48,239 nucleotides of DNA from CAZJDM01 sp964544765 (GCA_964544765.1 CAZJDM010000009.1:1-48239); one strand, 5' to 3'. Shown: positions 17,487 through 26,953, counted from the first letter of the stretch. Made by a program: numbers and translations. The notes: generated by a model from the sequence alone, not told the origin.

Positions 17487-18470
17487 TCAATAACGCCGAG
17501 GATCAAAAGCGTCTCTAATTCCTTCACCAACAAAATTTATTAAAACCAAGGTCCCAAAAAGTCCCAAAGCTGGAAAAAGCGCCAGATACCATGCCGTTAA
17601 AAAGTGTTCCTTGCCCTGCCTAAGCAGTTCTCCCCAACTAGGAGTCGGTGGAATTACTCCCAAACCCAAAAAATCCAAAGAACTAAGTCCCAGAATATTA
17701 TGAGCAATAAAAAAAGGAGAAAAAGTGATTAAAGGCGTCAACGCATTAGGTAAGATATGACGAAACAAGATCCGTTTAGTTGAACATCCAACCGTTTTGG
17801 CCGATAAAATGTAATCCAGTTTACGCATTTTTAAAAACTCGGCCCGCATATAGCGGGTAATATGCCCCCAAGAAAAGACTGATGATATACAAATTAACAG
17901 CACTATATTAGGAGTGAAGACCGAAACCAGGATAATCAACACAATCAGATAAGGGATAGAAAAAAATATCTCCATAAGGCGATAAAACACTATATCAAAC
18001 ATACCCCCCAAATAACCCATTAAAGCCCCTATAATAGTCCCAATGGTAAAGCAGATTAACCACACACCTAAAGCGTAAGAAAACGAGACCCTAAATCCAT
18101 ACAACATTCGGGCAAAGATATCTCTACCAAGAGAATCAAGACCCAAAGGATGATCCCAAGTGGGTGGAGATGGATATGAATCAACATCATGGGCAATTTC
18201 AAGAGGATTGTATTTGACAGGAGGAAAAAGACACGATGCTTTGGTCCTACAAATTTGACGATAATTAGGTTTAATTACGTTTTCATCAAAAGTACTGGCT
18301 GAATACGCCTTAAAAAGGGGAAAATATATCTGATCCTTATAAATCAGAAAATAAGGCTTATCATTGACAACTAACTCAGCTACTAATGATAAAATTCCAC
18401 AACATGATAACAATATCAATGAATACCAAGCTGTTTGACGACCTTTAAATTTTTGCCACTTCCTATGCAT
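17487..18470 (-). CDS. yejE: YejE-like inner-membrane permease of a peptide ABC transporter
   Basis: This is the second permease of an Opp/Yej-type importer. Residues about 15-38 are a membrane helix followed by the YejE-type periplasmic insert (VNDKPYFLIYKDQIYFPLFKAY). Then come HPLGLDSLGRDIFARMLYG, the OppC signature, and five further hydrophobic segments. The EAA loop is AKTVGCSTKRILFRHILPN. The C-terminus, NFVGEGIRDAFDPRRY, is typical of OppC/YejE. Length (327) fits YejE. It lies 29 bases after the YejB-like gene, probably co-transcribed, with no clear ribosome site. YejE proteins work in uptake of peptides and, in enterobacteria, of microcin C. The substrate here is not known. Confidence 0.88.
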   Translation of the reverse strand: MHRKWQKFKGRQTAWYSLILLSCCGILSLVAELVVNDKPYFLIYKDQIYFPLFKAYSASTFDENVIKPNYRQICRTKASCLFPPVKYNPLEIAHDVDSYPSPPTWDHPLGLDSLGRDIFARMLYGFRVSFSYALGVWLICFTIGTIIGALMGYLGGMFDIVFYRLMEIFFSIPYLIVLIILVSVFTPNIVLLICISSVFSWGHITRYMRAEFLKMRKLDYILSAKTVGCSTKRILFRHILPNALTPLITFSPFFIAHNILGLSSLDFLGLGVIPPTPSWGELLRQGKEHFLTAWYLALFPALGLFGTLVLINFVGEGIRDAFDPRRY

Positions 18471-18499
18471 ATTTTAAAACGCCAAATAAATTTACAACA

Positions 18500-19519
18500 T
18501 CAATTAAAATCGATCCGCGGATCTACCAAGGCCATCATAAAATCAGAAAATAAATTTCCCAACATAATCAAAATAGAATGTAAAGAAACCGAAGCCATGA
18601 TCACCGTGTAGTCACGTTTTAAAACAGAAGTATAGGTTAGTAATCCTATTCCATCTAAATTAAATACCGTTTCAATTAAAACACTTCCCGCGAAAATTAT
18701 ACTAAAAACCCCTCCCATTCCTGCTACCACAGGAATAAGAGCATTACGTAGAGCATGTTTATATATTACTCCAAAGCGAGGAACCCCTTTGGCAACTGCT
18801 GTTTTAACATAATCCAAACGTAACTCACCTATTAGCGAATTTTTCATCAACATGGTTAAAGCAGCAAAATTATGTAAAACATAACAAGTAACAGGTAAGA
18901 TAGCATGATAAAGCCGATCGATTATTTTTTGCCCCCAAGAAAAAGTTTCATATTCATCGGAAGTTAATCCCCCAATGGGAAAGACGTCCCAAAAAGATCC
19001 TCCTCCAAAAAAGACAATCAGTAAAACTCCTAAAACAAAACCTGGGGTTGAATAAGCCAAAAATATAGCCACACTGGAGGCATAGTCAAAAGCTGTTTTA
19101 TCCTTTAAGGCTTTAGCAATTCCCAAAGGAATACAAACCAAATAAGTTAAAAACAAAGATGAAATACCAAAACTTAGCGACACCGGAAATTTGCTGATTA
19201 TAACGTCTACAACCGATTCCTCATAAACATAAGACTCCCCAAAATTCAACGTAAATAAATCTTTGAGCCAAAGAAAATAACGAACATAAATAGGTTTATC
19301 AAAACCAAACTGAATTTTTAACTCGTCTATAAGCTCCTCACTCATAGCCAAATCTTCACCCAACCCGCCCTCTTCATCTCCCATACCCATGGTGATCTCT
19401 TGAACGAATTGTTCTACAGGGCCTCCTGGAGCTGATTGAATCACAAAAAATACTACCAGTGTGATTCCTAAAAAAGTCGGCACCATTAACAATATCCGTT
19501 TTAACAGATATACCAGCAT
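18500..19519 (-). CDS. yejB: YejB-like inner-membrane permease of a peptide ABC transporter
   Basis: The product begins with LVYLLKRILLMVPTFLGIT followed by APGGPVEQFV, the hallmark of OppB/YejB permeases. The insert with DEEGGLGEDLAMSEELIDEL before the second helix matches the YejB type. The EAA loop is KTAVAKGVPRFGVIYKHALRNALIPV, and the end is DFMMALVDPRIDFN. About six membrane segments are visible over 339 residues. AGGAA lies at the right distance from the ATG at 19519; a GTG at 19522 is in frame. The ATPases and the binding protein are on the opposite strand, so the transporter is expressed from a divergent pair of transcripts. Confidence 0.88.
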   Translation of the reverse strand: MLVYLLKRILLMVPTFLGITLVVFFVIQSAPGGPVEQFVQEITMGMGDEEGGLGEDLAMSEELIDELKIQFGFDKPIYVRYFLWLKDLFTLNFGESYVYEESVVDVIISKFPVSLSFGISSLFLTYLVCIPLGIAKALKDKTAFDYASSVAIFLAYSTPGFVLGVLLIVFFGGGSFWDVFPIGGLTSDEYETFSWGQKIIDRLYHAILPVTCYVLHNFAALTMLMKNSLIGELRLDYVKTAVAKGVPRFGVIYKHALRNALIPVVAGMGGVFSIIFAGSVLIETVFNLDGIGLLTYTSVLKRDYTVIMASVSLHSILIMLGNLFSDFMMALVDPRIDFN

Positions 19520-19522
19520 CAC

Positions 19523-19652
19523 TATTCCTATTTAAAGCGCGTTTACCCCGATTTGAAAACAATTGTCTTTGCTATTATGACAACGTTATATTATACTCCG
19601 AGCAACTTTGCAAAGATGAACCACACTGTTTAATTATAAAAAAGGTAACCCT
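19523..19652. promoter_or_regulatory. Divergent promoter region of the peptide transporter
   Basis: This 130-base gap must drive yejBE leftward and the ATPase/binding-protein genes rightward. On the plus strand TTGTCT (19563-19568), an 18-base spacer and TATATT (19587-19592) form a plausible promoter. TTGTC at 19563-19567 and GACAA at 19579-19583 form an inverted repeat that overlaps it and could be an operator. On the minus strand a TATAAT occurs in the same region but has no well-placed -35 box. All elements are readings by eye. Confidence 0.35.
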
Positions 19653-20630
19653 TTGTTACTACAGGTTAAAGACTTAAACATTGAATTTCATACCCAAGAA
19701 GAAACCATCTATGCCGTCAATGGGATCGATTTTTCAGTTATACCAGGCGAAACACTTGGTATTGTGGGCGAATCAGGATCAGGAAAAAGCGTTGCCACTC
19801 AGGCCATTTTACAATTGACTCCCTGCCCTCCTGGCAAAATAAAAAAGGGTTCCATAAATTTTAAAGAAAATGATTTATTGACCTTATCTGATGAAGAAAT
19901 GAATCAAATACGAGGTCAAGATATTAGTATGATTTTTCAAGAACCAATGACCTCTCTCAATCCGGTATACACTGTTGAAAACCAGATCAGTGAAATATTA
20001 AAACTACACTCTCCGCATTATAAAAATATAGACGATAGCGATAAGGTTCTTTCTTTATTAAAAGCCGTTGGCATTCCTTCCCCTGAAAGTCGACTTAAAT
20101 GTTATCCACATGAACTAAGTGGAGGCATGAGGCAACGAGTTATGATCGCCATGGCTATTGCTTGCAATCCTTCTTTGCTAATAGCGGACGAACCAACCAC
20201 AGCCTTAGATGTCACTATTCAGGCCCAAATTTTGGATCTTTTATATCAATTACAAAGAAAATCAAACATGGCCATGATACTGATTACTCATGATTTAGGG
20301 GTGGTTGCTGAAACAGCTAAAAGAGTTATTGTGATGTATGGAGGTAAAATAGTTGAGACAGGTCCAGTGGATCAAATTTTTAATAATCCCCAGCACCCCT
20401 ACACTCAAGGTCTTTTAGAATCAATTCCTTCGTATCAAAAAAATAATCGTTTTGATATCAACAAACGCTTAAAAACTATAACCGGTATGGTACCAACCTT
20501 AAAAGAAAAGCCTAAACGTTGTGTCTTTGCTAACCGTTGTAAGCAAAAGATACCCGAATGCGATCAAGTAATACCCGCCTTATCAATTTTAAAGAATGAT
20601 CATTATGCCGCTTGCATTAAGTGCCAATAA
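19653..20630 (+). CDS. oppD: Peptide ABC transporter ATP-binding protein (OppD type)
   Basis: The 325-residue ATPase has Walker A GESGSGKS at 39-46, ABC signature LSGGMRQRV, Walker B LLIADEPTTALD and the switch His in LITHDLG. The C-terminal oligopeptide/dipeptide domain has CVFANRC, with the cysteines that bind a cluster in this subfamily. The start appears to be TTG at 19653, preceded by AAAGGT; no in-frame ATG exists nearby. It is followed after 19 bases by its OppF-type partner. In YejF the two ATPases are one fused chain; here they are separate genes. It powers import through the YejB/YejE permeases encoded on the opposite strand. Confidence 0.9.
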   Translation: MLLQVKDLNIEFHTQEETIYAVNGIDFSVIPGETLGIVGESGSGKSVATQAILQLTPCPPGKIKKGSINFKENDLLTLSDEEMNQIRGQDISMIFQEPMTSLNPVYTVENQISEILKLHSPHYKNIDDSDKVLSLLKAVGIPSPESRLKCYPHELSGGMRQRVMIAMAIACNPSLLIADEPTTALDVTIQAQILDLLYQLQRKSNMAMILITHDLGVVAETAKRVIVMYGGKIVETGPVDQIFNNPQHPYTQGLLESIPSYQKNNRFDINKRLKTITGMVPTLKEKPKRCVFANRCKQKIPECDQVIPALSILKNDHYAACIKCQ

Positions 20631-20649
20631 ATTATAAAAACAATTTAAT

Positions 20650-21621
20650 ATGTCGAATACAATTTTAGAAGTAAGAAACTTGGTAAAAAACTATCCGGTC
20701 CGAGGAGGATTTTGGAACCGCGCGATTAATACGGTTAAAGCTGTTTCAAATGTTGAACTGCAACTAACAGAAGGACAAACGCTGGGTCTGGTTGGTGAGA
20801 GCGGATGTGGTAAATCTACTTTGGGTAAGGTTATAATTCGTCTAGAAGAGCCTACTAATGGATCAATTATTTTTGACAATTATGATTTAACAAATCTATC
20901 TAAAAAAGAACTTCGTAATTGTAGAAAAGACTTCCAAATGATTTTTCAAGATCCTTTTGGTTCCTTAAATCCTAAATTGACGGTTTTTCAATTATTGGCC
21001 GAACCACTTCAACTACATGAAAAGCTTGATAAAGAAGAGATTATCAATAAGGTTCATGAAATAATGAATGATGTTGGTCTTTCAACAGATCAAAGCGATA
21101 GATACCCTCATGAATTCAGTGGGGGTCAACGTCAACGCATTAGTATTGGCAGAGCCTTAGCCACTAATCCTAAATTAATAATATGCGACGAACCGGTGAG
21201 CGCCTTAGATGTGTCTATTCAGGCTCAAATTATTAATTTACTAATGGACCTACAACAAAAATACCGGTTAACCTATTTATTCATCTCTCATGATCTAACT
21301 ATTGTAAGGCACATAAGCCACCACATCGCAGTGATGTATCTGGGAAAAATTGTGGAATATGGTTCCAATGAAGAAATATACAATAATCCTTCTCATCCTT
21401 ATACCCAAGCGCTATTATCAGCGGTACCAACTGTTCACAAAGGAGACAGAAAAGATAGAATCCTTCTTGAAGGCGATGTTCCCAGTCCTATTGATCCTCC
21501 TATTGGATGTGCTTTTCATCCCCGATGTCGCCTAGCTGAGGACATTTGTAAACAAGAGATACCTAGTTTGCGGACTATCGCCAATACCCATTTGGTTGCT
21601 TGTCATAGAACAAATAATTAA
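20650..21621 (+). CDS. oppF: Peptide ABC transporter ATP-binding protein (OppF type)
   Basis: The 323-residue ATPase begins with the OppF/DppF pattern LVKNYPVRGG, then Walker A GESGCGKST at 49-57, a Q loop in IFQDPFGSLNPK, signature FSGGQRQRISIGRAL, Walker B LIICDEPVSALD and switch His in FISHDLT. The C-terminal domain includes GCAFHPRCRLAEDIC with conserved cysteines. It pairs with the preceding OppD-type subunit as the second half of the heterodimeric motor. No Shine-Dalgarno site is obvious before the ATG, so translation may be coupled to the upstream gene. Confidence 0.9.
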   Translation: MSNTILEVRNLVKNYPVRGGFWNRAINTVKAVSNVELQLTEGQTLGLVGESGCGKSTLGKVIIRLEEPTNGSIIFDNYDLTNLSKKELRNCRKDFQMIFQDPFGSLNPKLTVFQLLAEPLQLHEKLDKEEIINKVHEIMNDVGLSTDQSDRYPHEFSGGQRQRISIGRALATNPKLIICDEPVSALDVSIQAQIINLLMDLQQKYRLTYLFISHDLTIVRHISHHIAVMYLGKIVEYGSNEEIYNNPSHPYTQALLSAVPTVHKGDRKDRILLEGDVPSPIDPPIGCAFHPRCRLAEDICKQEIPSLRTIANTHLVACHRTNN

Positions 21622-21631
21622 TAACAAAACT

Positions 21632-21697
21632 AAAAAGGAGTTTTAATTTAAGATAAGAAAAAAATTAAAATAATAAAATAATAAAAAAGGAGTTTTA
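21632..21697 (+). repeat. Duplicated ribosome-binding segment before the binding-protein gene
   Basis: AAAAAGGAGTTTTA occurs twice, at 21632-21645 and 21684-21697, separated by an almost pure A/T segment. The second copy is positioned as the ribosome binding site of the binding protein. The first has no start codon at the proper distance. It may be a duplication, or a standby ribosome site that raises expression of the binding protein. Confidence 0.5.
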
Positions 21698-21699
21698 TT

Positions 21700-23433
21700 A
21701 TGAGATTTGACTACTATCGTTTAAATCATTTAAGCAAGAACATTCGTTTTCCAAGTTTAATCAACCTATCATTCTTATTATTCTTATTATTAAATAACAA
21801 CCTGGCTATGGGAACTGTTACCCCGCCCTCACCTAAAAATATTAAATCCATCGAAAAACTAACAATTGCCTCAGGCAACAAAAATGCCCATAAAGGAGGT
21901 TCTTTATATTACACCGCGTATGAACCGAATCATCTCAATCCTATTACCTACCGAGATTCAGGCGCACGAGAAATATTGGATCAATGGGTATTTGAATCAC
22001 TCCTAGATTTCGACGTAGCCACTCACCAACCCATTCCCCGCATAGCTCGTAGTTGGCGCATTTCCGATGATGGTAAAATCTTCACTTTTAAATTAGATAC
22101 CAGAGCTAAATGGGCCGATAGAAAACCAGTTACCATTGAAGATGTAAGGTTTTCCTTTGAAGTCTTTGCCATAAAAGGGGTTAAAGCTCTATCCCGCAAA
22201 GCCAGTCTTAATAAATTCTCCAAAATTGAAGTTTTAGATAAAGAAACAATTCGATTTACCGCTATGGAAACATTATTTAAAAACTTCTATTTTTTAGCCA
22301 AGACCCTTATTGTTCCGCGCCATTTATACTATTATGACAATGTAAAGAAAATCAACAAAAACAAATATACCAAAAAGCCGATGGGTTCTGGTCCCTATTA
22401 TGTAAAAAAATGGACCAAAGGAAAAAAATGTGTTTTGATCAAAAATCCTAAATATTGGGGAGCCTCTTTACCGCAAAATATTGGTGCATATAATTTTGAT
22501 AAAATAGTCATTAAATACATACGAGACCGACAAATCGCTTTTGAAATGTTAAAAAAAGGAAAACTTGATTACATGCGTCTTTGGATTGATCACTGGAGAC
22601 AGGCTGGCGATGTTGTTAAGAATAAAAAGGCTAAATTTAACACCATAGCTATGGATAATAAGCAACCACAGGGTTTTGGCTATATTGGTTTTAATTTAGA
22701 TAAACCTTTATTTAAAGATCTTAACTTACGTAAGGCTCTTTATCACCTCATTAACAAAAAAGAAATGATCAATAAAAACCTTGATGGTCTAGCTGTAATA
22801 CCCCGAGGACCTCTTTATAGTGTGCGGGATTACGAAGGATCATTTAATCCGCCAATTTACAATCCTAAAAAGGCGCAACAAATGCTCGCTAAATCTGGTT
22901 GGCAGGATCGAAATGGTGACTATATCCTCGACAAGAAGGGCAAGAAATTAGTTTTTACGCTAATCGTAGCTAATAGCAAAATTCTTAAAGAAGCTCTTTT
23001 TATTCAAGAAGGAATGAAAAAAGTCGGTGTAGATATGAAAGTTAAACTGGTTGAATGGAACACTTTTGTTAAGCTGCTCAATGAAGGAAAATTTGATGCC
23101 TTTGCCAATGGAAAAAGCCGTAAAATACTTGTTGACCCTTACTTCCAGTTTCATTCGGATAATATCGGAGCTAATAAAAGTAATTATCTACATTATAAAA
23201 ATCCTAAAGTTGACAGCCTGATTGAATTAGGAAGAAAAATAATGGATAAGCAAAAACGAAAAAAGATCTTTACCCAGGTCAACGATATAATAGCCAACGA
23301 TTACGTAATTGCCCAATGGTCAGAAATCAAGTACACTTTTTTGGCTATTTCCAAAAATATCAATCTGCCTAAATATGATAAAAAACCTTATTACCCATAC
23401 AATCTAGGTATGAAATACTGGTATTTTAAATGA
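21700..23433 (+). CDS. Extracellular solute-binding protein, family 5 (peptide binding)
   Basis: The 577-residue product has a signal peptide (hydrophobic SLLFLLFLLLNNN-like core near 25-40) and the family-5 fold. Visible motifs are LNPITYRDSGAREILDQWVFESLL, the Trp-containing FTFKLDTRAKWADRKPVTIEDVRFSFE, GSGPYYVKKW and NPKYWG. It ends with YNLGMKYWYF. Such proteins bind oligopeptides, dipeptides or related ligands in the periplasm and deliver them to the permeases. It follows the two ATPase genes by 78 bases with a strong GGAG site. No Cys lipobox is apparent, so it is probably soluble in the periplasm. The ligand cannot be named. Confidence 0.88.
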   Translation: MRFDYYRLNHLSKNIRFPSLINLSFLLFLLLNNNLAMGTVTPPSPKNIKSIEKLTIASGNKNAHKGGSLYYTAYEPNHLNPITYRDSGAREILDQWVFESLLDFDVATHQPIPRIARSWRISDDGKIFTFKLDTRAKWADRKPVTIEDVRFSFEVFAIKGVKALSRKASLNKFSKIEVLDKETIRFTAMETLFKNFYFLAKTLIVPRHLYYYDNVKKINKNKYTKKPMGSGPYYVKKWTKGKKCVLIKNPKYWGASLPQNIGAYNFDKIVIKYIRDRQIAFEMLKKGKLDYMRLWIDHWRQAGDVVKNKKAKFNTIAMDNKQPQGFGYIGFNLDKPLFKDLNLRKALYHLINKKEMINKNLDGLAVIPRGPLYSVRDYEGSFNPPIYNPKKAQQMLAKSGWQDRNGDYILDKKGKKLVFTLIVANSKILKEALFIQEGMKKVGVDMKVKLVEWNTFVKLLNEGKFDAFANGKSRKILVDPYFQFHSDNIGANKSNYLHYKNPKVDSLIELGRKIMDKQKRKKIFTQVNDIIANDYVIAQWSEIKYTFLAISKNINLPKYDKKPYYPYNLGMKYWYFK

Positions 23434-23445
23434 ATCGTAGAAAAA

Positions 23446-25392
23446 TTAAAAGAAGGATATAGAACCTCTATCCAATGAATCTTTTTCTTGACCAGGAGCT
23501 TTAGGAAAACAAAAATCAAAAAGCTTCTCTTCTATAATAGAGCGAAATTGAACAGGAATAGTCATTAAAAAGGTGTCAATATCGGTCCTTTCCGCGCATA
23601 ATTCAATTTCAAAAATCCTTTGCTTTAGAACTTGGTGAACCAAATCATGAGCCATCATACTGGTAATGATCCTTTGAAAGTCTACATTTACTGCTTCAAG
23701 CATATCGCATACATTTTTGATGAGATCATTTCCTAATTTAGTATCTTGCCATGTCAATAACGCTTCACGTTGAAATTTCAATAGGGCTTTTTTAGTATGA
23801 TAACTAAGATCATATCCATCGTTAATTTTTCCTAAACGCACATCGGAAGAAAAAGTATTGGTCAAATGATGTATAATTTGATTACCAACCTGCTCAACCT
23901 TTCTACCCATTTGTACTAATGAAGATTTAATAGCGCTCAAACAACTCACCGTAAGCTCTATCAGATCCTCCTGACGCAAAGAATCGCAAAAAACGGTCTC
24001 TTTTTTAATAGCGCCAGCGGCAATTAGATATTTGGACAATGTTGGGCAAAAAACATCAGCCGCTTGATAAATAATTTGATCAATTTCGCGAACCCTTTGC
24101 TCCATAGCTGATTTTCTGCGCCATTTGACAGCCAAGTTGCCAATTAGATTAGAAATACTATCAAAGGATAATAATAAATCTTTATATTGAAATAGTATTA
24201 TCTCTACTACGTGGTCACGTAAGACGGGTCTAAATTCAATTTTAGGATCCAACACATGCATAGCAGTATCAAAAGCAGCGAATCGGGCCAATATTCTAGA
24301 GGATTGATCTAAAATAGTTTCTCTGGTAATCAGCATTTCAGTTTTCATACAATCATTTATCACTCTAAAAAATTGTAAGTAGGACCGCCAAAATAACATT
24401 TCAGTGGAAGCAGGCGTTCCATTATTTAGCTCCTTATCTGTTTTGTACACCAAATTAGAATAGATTTTCCAAACTTCCTCGGTGGATACAAATTGTAAAA
24501 AAGAAAAATAGGTTAATAAATCAGTTTCATATTCAAGGGGCTTATCTTTGATGGGATGTTGTTTTTCTACTAATTCAATTACATTATTATTATATTTATT
24601 CAATTGTTCCAAATCTATCCAGACCGACTTTATCTCATGCTCCTTATGATTAAACACCGGTAAATATACACTTTTAATCAAAATTTGTTTATGTTCAAAA
24701 AAATGGTCAGGCATAGCATTCATATATTCAATCATCAGGACCGGACAATTATGAAAAACAAACTTTCTTTGTCTGGCAAAATTTGTATTTAAAAAAGACT
24801 GCCACGCTTTGATGCCATCCACATTAATTAAAGAAACTCCGGACCAATCAATAGGAACAACTAAAACATTTACGGGAACCAAATATGATATACGGTCAAA
24901 AAAGGAATTTTCGTTTAACATCCCAGAACAAATAAGGCCCCTATTACCATTATCCCAAGTAATATCCAGCCTTCCTAAATGAATGGTAAAATCAATTTCA
25001 TGGATCTCACCACGGCAAATTTCATCAGTTTTTACCGCATTGATTATTGATTCAAAGATTTCTTTCTTAACGGGTTTTTCGATCCAACCATTTACACCTA
25101 ATGTTTTAGAAACATCGCGATAATTAGCATCAAATTCATTACATAATAAGAAAATAGGAACCTTTTTATTTCTTCTTGTAGCTCTAATGTCCTGTATTAG
25201 AGCTGAAGCCGAAAGACCGGGAAGAGAGTCATCAATAATAAACAAATCAGCATTCTGATTTACATCTACTAGAAATGAATATAGACTTTCTGCTCGCTCA
25301 AATGATTGTATATTAAGACCAAGATCTGTGGACCATTGGTGAATTTCATTCAAAATAGATTTATTATCCTCAACTACTATTACTCTTGTCAT
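23446..25392 (-). CDS. Receiver - STAS-like - CheZ-like fusion protein
   Basis: Residues 1 to about 125 are a response-regulator receiver: acidic pair E8/D9, phospho-acceptor Asp54 (FIIDDSLPG) and Lys in IEKPVKK. The usual Thr/Ser is Cys (FLLCNE). Residues about 150-285 resemble the STAS-like domain seen in delta-type proteobacteria: DWSGVSLINVDGIKAWQSFL, then FHNCPVLMIEYMNAMPDHF. The usual Ser of the switch loop is replaced (INVDG). The C-terminal part is helical. Near its end MMAHDLVHQVLKQRI (Asp583, Gln587) matches the D-L-x-x-Q-V-I/L-K catalytic helix of the CheY-P phosphatase CheZ. A polar tail ending in SFF follows. I infer a phosphorylation-controlled regulator that may dephosphorylate a receiver. 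Receiver is sure; STAS-like is likely; CheZ rests on one motif. Confidence 0.8.
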   Translation of the reverse strand: MTRVIVVEDNKSILNEIHQWSTDLGLNIQSFERAESLYSFLVDVNQNADLFIIDDSLPGLSASALIQDIRATRRNKKVPIFLLCNEFDANYRDVSKTLGVNGWIEKPVKKEIFESIINAVKTDEICRGEIHEIDFTIHLGRLDITWDNGNRGLICSGMLNENSFFDRISYLVPVNVLVVPIDWSGVSLINVDGIKAWQSFLNTNFARQRKFVFHNCPVLMIEYMNAMPDHFFEHKQILIKSVYLPVFNHKEHEIKSVWIDLEQLNKYNNNVIELVEKQHPIKDKPLEYETDLLTYFSFLQFVSTEEVWKIYSNLVYKTDKELNNGTPASTEMLFWRSYLQFFRVINDCMKTEMLITRETILDQSSRILARFAAFDTAMHVLDPKIEFRPVLRDHVVEIILFQYKDLLLSFDSISNLIGNLAVKWRRKSAMEQRVREIDQIIYQAADVFCPTLSKYLIAAGAIKKETVFCDSLRQEDLIELTVSCLSAIKSSLVQMGRKVEQVGNQIIHHLTNTFSSDVRLGKINDGYDLSYHTKKALLKFQREALLTWQDTKLGNDLIKNVCDMLEAVNVDFQRIITSMMAHDLVHQVLKQRIFEIELCAERTDIDTFLMTIPVQFRSIIEEKLFDFCFPKAPGQEKDSLDRGSISFF

Positions 25393-25471
25393 AATAATCC
25401 CAATGTCTCATTTATTCTACGTCATATGAGTTCCAATATCGCGATTTTCATTAGATAACCAATATCTCTGT

Positions 25472-26650
25472 TTATTTCACGGACCAATATTGCACCTTAA
25501 TATTTGAATCTACTTGCGGTACCTTATTTTCATTAAAAATGATACTATTGGTACCTTGATCATATATCCATTCTGTTGCTGGCCTCTCGACATTATTCAC
25601 CAATACCTTTACCGGGAATTTACTATCACCAGTTACTGGGTTAAAGTTTAAAGCAAAGGTTGTCAGCTTGATAATCTCTTGACTTAATTTACTAAAAATA
25701 CCTGACCAATCATTACTGCAAATATCCATTATCATCCCACCTGTGCTTTGACTTAAATGAGGATAATCTCTTGAAGCATAGGCGACCAAACAACGTCCAG
25801 TTGTTGGTAATTGGGTAGATGTAGGTCGTTGTTCAACTTTCAATTGACAAGGTGACACATTAGCTCTTTGACATCCCAAAACTTTAAACTGAGCTGCGGC
25901 TGCATTTACACCCACGATTGAATGAAACTTAAAATCTTGAACCTGACTTCTAAACGAGCTTAAGAAACTATCAGCGGGCAGATAACTCTCATCATCACTA
26001 ACTACAATTATTTCCTTATGAACTCCAGGTCTCATAAACCCTTTAAATTTGGCCGATAAAGAGCCAAATGGCGGCTCATTTAAGGCACCACAAGAAAATG
26101 GTATATTTCCGCTGGGTTGACTTTGCCCTTTATAAACGATTGAAAGATTCTGAAATTCCGGTTTATATCCACCGGTATAAGTTATACCAAAACAATTTAA
26201 TAAGGTTTTCAATGCATTAAAGGACCCAATATAGGCATTGAAATAGCAAAGACGATTATTGCCGGCATTAATTCTACTACAATCTTTCACCTGTGGTGGA
26301 ATTTGAAAACGAAGATTAAGTTCATCACGTAATAGTAAGGCAACTCGATAATCAATATTGTAACTATCTAATCTTCCAACAAAATTCATAATATTGTTAT
26401 TTATAGAATTAATTTCTTCAATCATACTACCCGAGCTGTCAATTACCCAAATAATATCGATTTTTTTACCTATACTGGACTGAGTAAAAACATCTATTCT
26501 TTGTTTATACTGACTAGCCCTGACATCAGCTGCCGAAGGATTTGGAGGATTTCTCTTTAAAAAACCGGTTCTCTGGCAGGATAATACTGAAAATAAAACC
26601 AAATTTAAAATTATTATTTTTAATATTTTTATTATTTTAATCATTTTCAC
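25472..26650 (-). CDS. von Willebrand factor A-domain lipoprotein
   Basis: The product has an n-region of lysines, a hydrophobic core and the lipobox FSVLSC (Cys25). A vWA domain starts near residue 64 with IIWVIDSSGSM, whose D71-x-S-x-S forms the MIDAS metal site, and the downstream strand IIVVSDDESYL supplies a further acidic residue. Paired cysteines (KDCSRINAGNNRLC, LLNCFG, FSCGAL, GCQRANVSPC, MDICSND) suggest disulfides in an exported protein. vWA lipoproteins usually mediate protein-protein contacts at the envelope. GAGAGGTG precedes the ATG. The gene is 79 bases upstream of the receiver fusion on the same strand. No specific partner can be named. Confidence 0.85.
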   Translation of the reverse strand: MKMIKIIKILKIIILNLVLFSVLSCQRTGFLKRNPPNPSAADVRASQYKQRIDVFTQSSIGKKIDIIWVIDSSGSMIEEINSINNNIMNFVGRLDSYNIDYRVALLLRDELNLRFQIPPQVKDCSRINAGNNRLCYFNAYIGSFNALKTLLNCFGITYTGGYKPEFQNLSIVYKGQSQPSGNIPFSCGALNEPPFGSLSAKFKGFMRPGVHKEIIVVSDDESYLPADSFLSSFRSQVQDFKFHSIVGVNAAAAQFKVLGCQRANVSPCQLKVEQRPTSTQLPTTGRCLVAYASRDYPHLSQSTGGMIMDICSNDWSGIFSKLSQEIIKLTTFALNFNPVTGDSKFPVKVLVNNVERPATEWIYDQGTNSIIFNENKVPQVDSNIKVQYWSVK

Positions 26651-26789
26651 CTCTCTAAAAGGTAAAATAACTATTTTTATCGATTCTTTAATTTTTGTCG
26701 GACATCATCTAAGAAAAATTAACTATATAATTTATATCACTGTATATACTTGGTATTTTTATATTTTTACCCTATTTTTACCGCATAAT

Positions 26790-26818
26790 TTGACATGACA
26801 ACAACTTTTTGGTATTAT
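26790..26818 (+). promoter_or_regulatory. Strong sigma70-type promoter
   Basis: TTGACA at 26790-26795, exactly 17 bases, then TATTAT at 26813-26818. The -35 box is perfect and the -10 box matches at five of six positions. It reads toward the outer-membrane protein at 26954 and implies a 5' untranslated leader of about 130 bases. It lies in the 303-base gap between divergent genes. The rest of that gap is AT-rich sequence and a short repeat at 26897-26923. Confidence 0.6.
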
Positions 26819-26896
26819 TGCCGCAGTTTTACGTAATAACGCCAGCCACGAAGGTAATACACTATAAAAATTAAAATAAATTCAAATTTAAACCTT

Positions 26897-26923
26897 TTGT
26901 TAGTTATTTGTTAGTTATTTGTT
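26897..26923. repeat. 11-bp tandem repeat in the leader of the outer-membrane protein gene
   Basis: TTGTTAGTTAT occurs at 26897-26907 and 26908-26918 and begins a third time before a T-run. It lies in the predicted 5' leader, 30 bases before the ATG at 26954. It could affect ribosome access or mRNA stability. Confidence 0.6.
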
Positions 26924-26953
26924 TTTTTTTGTTCAATTTTTTAAGGAGTTTCT

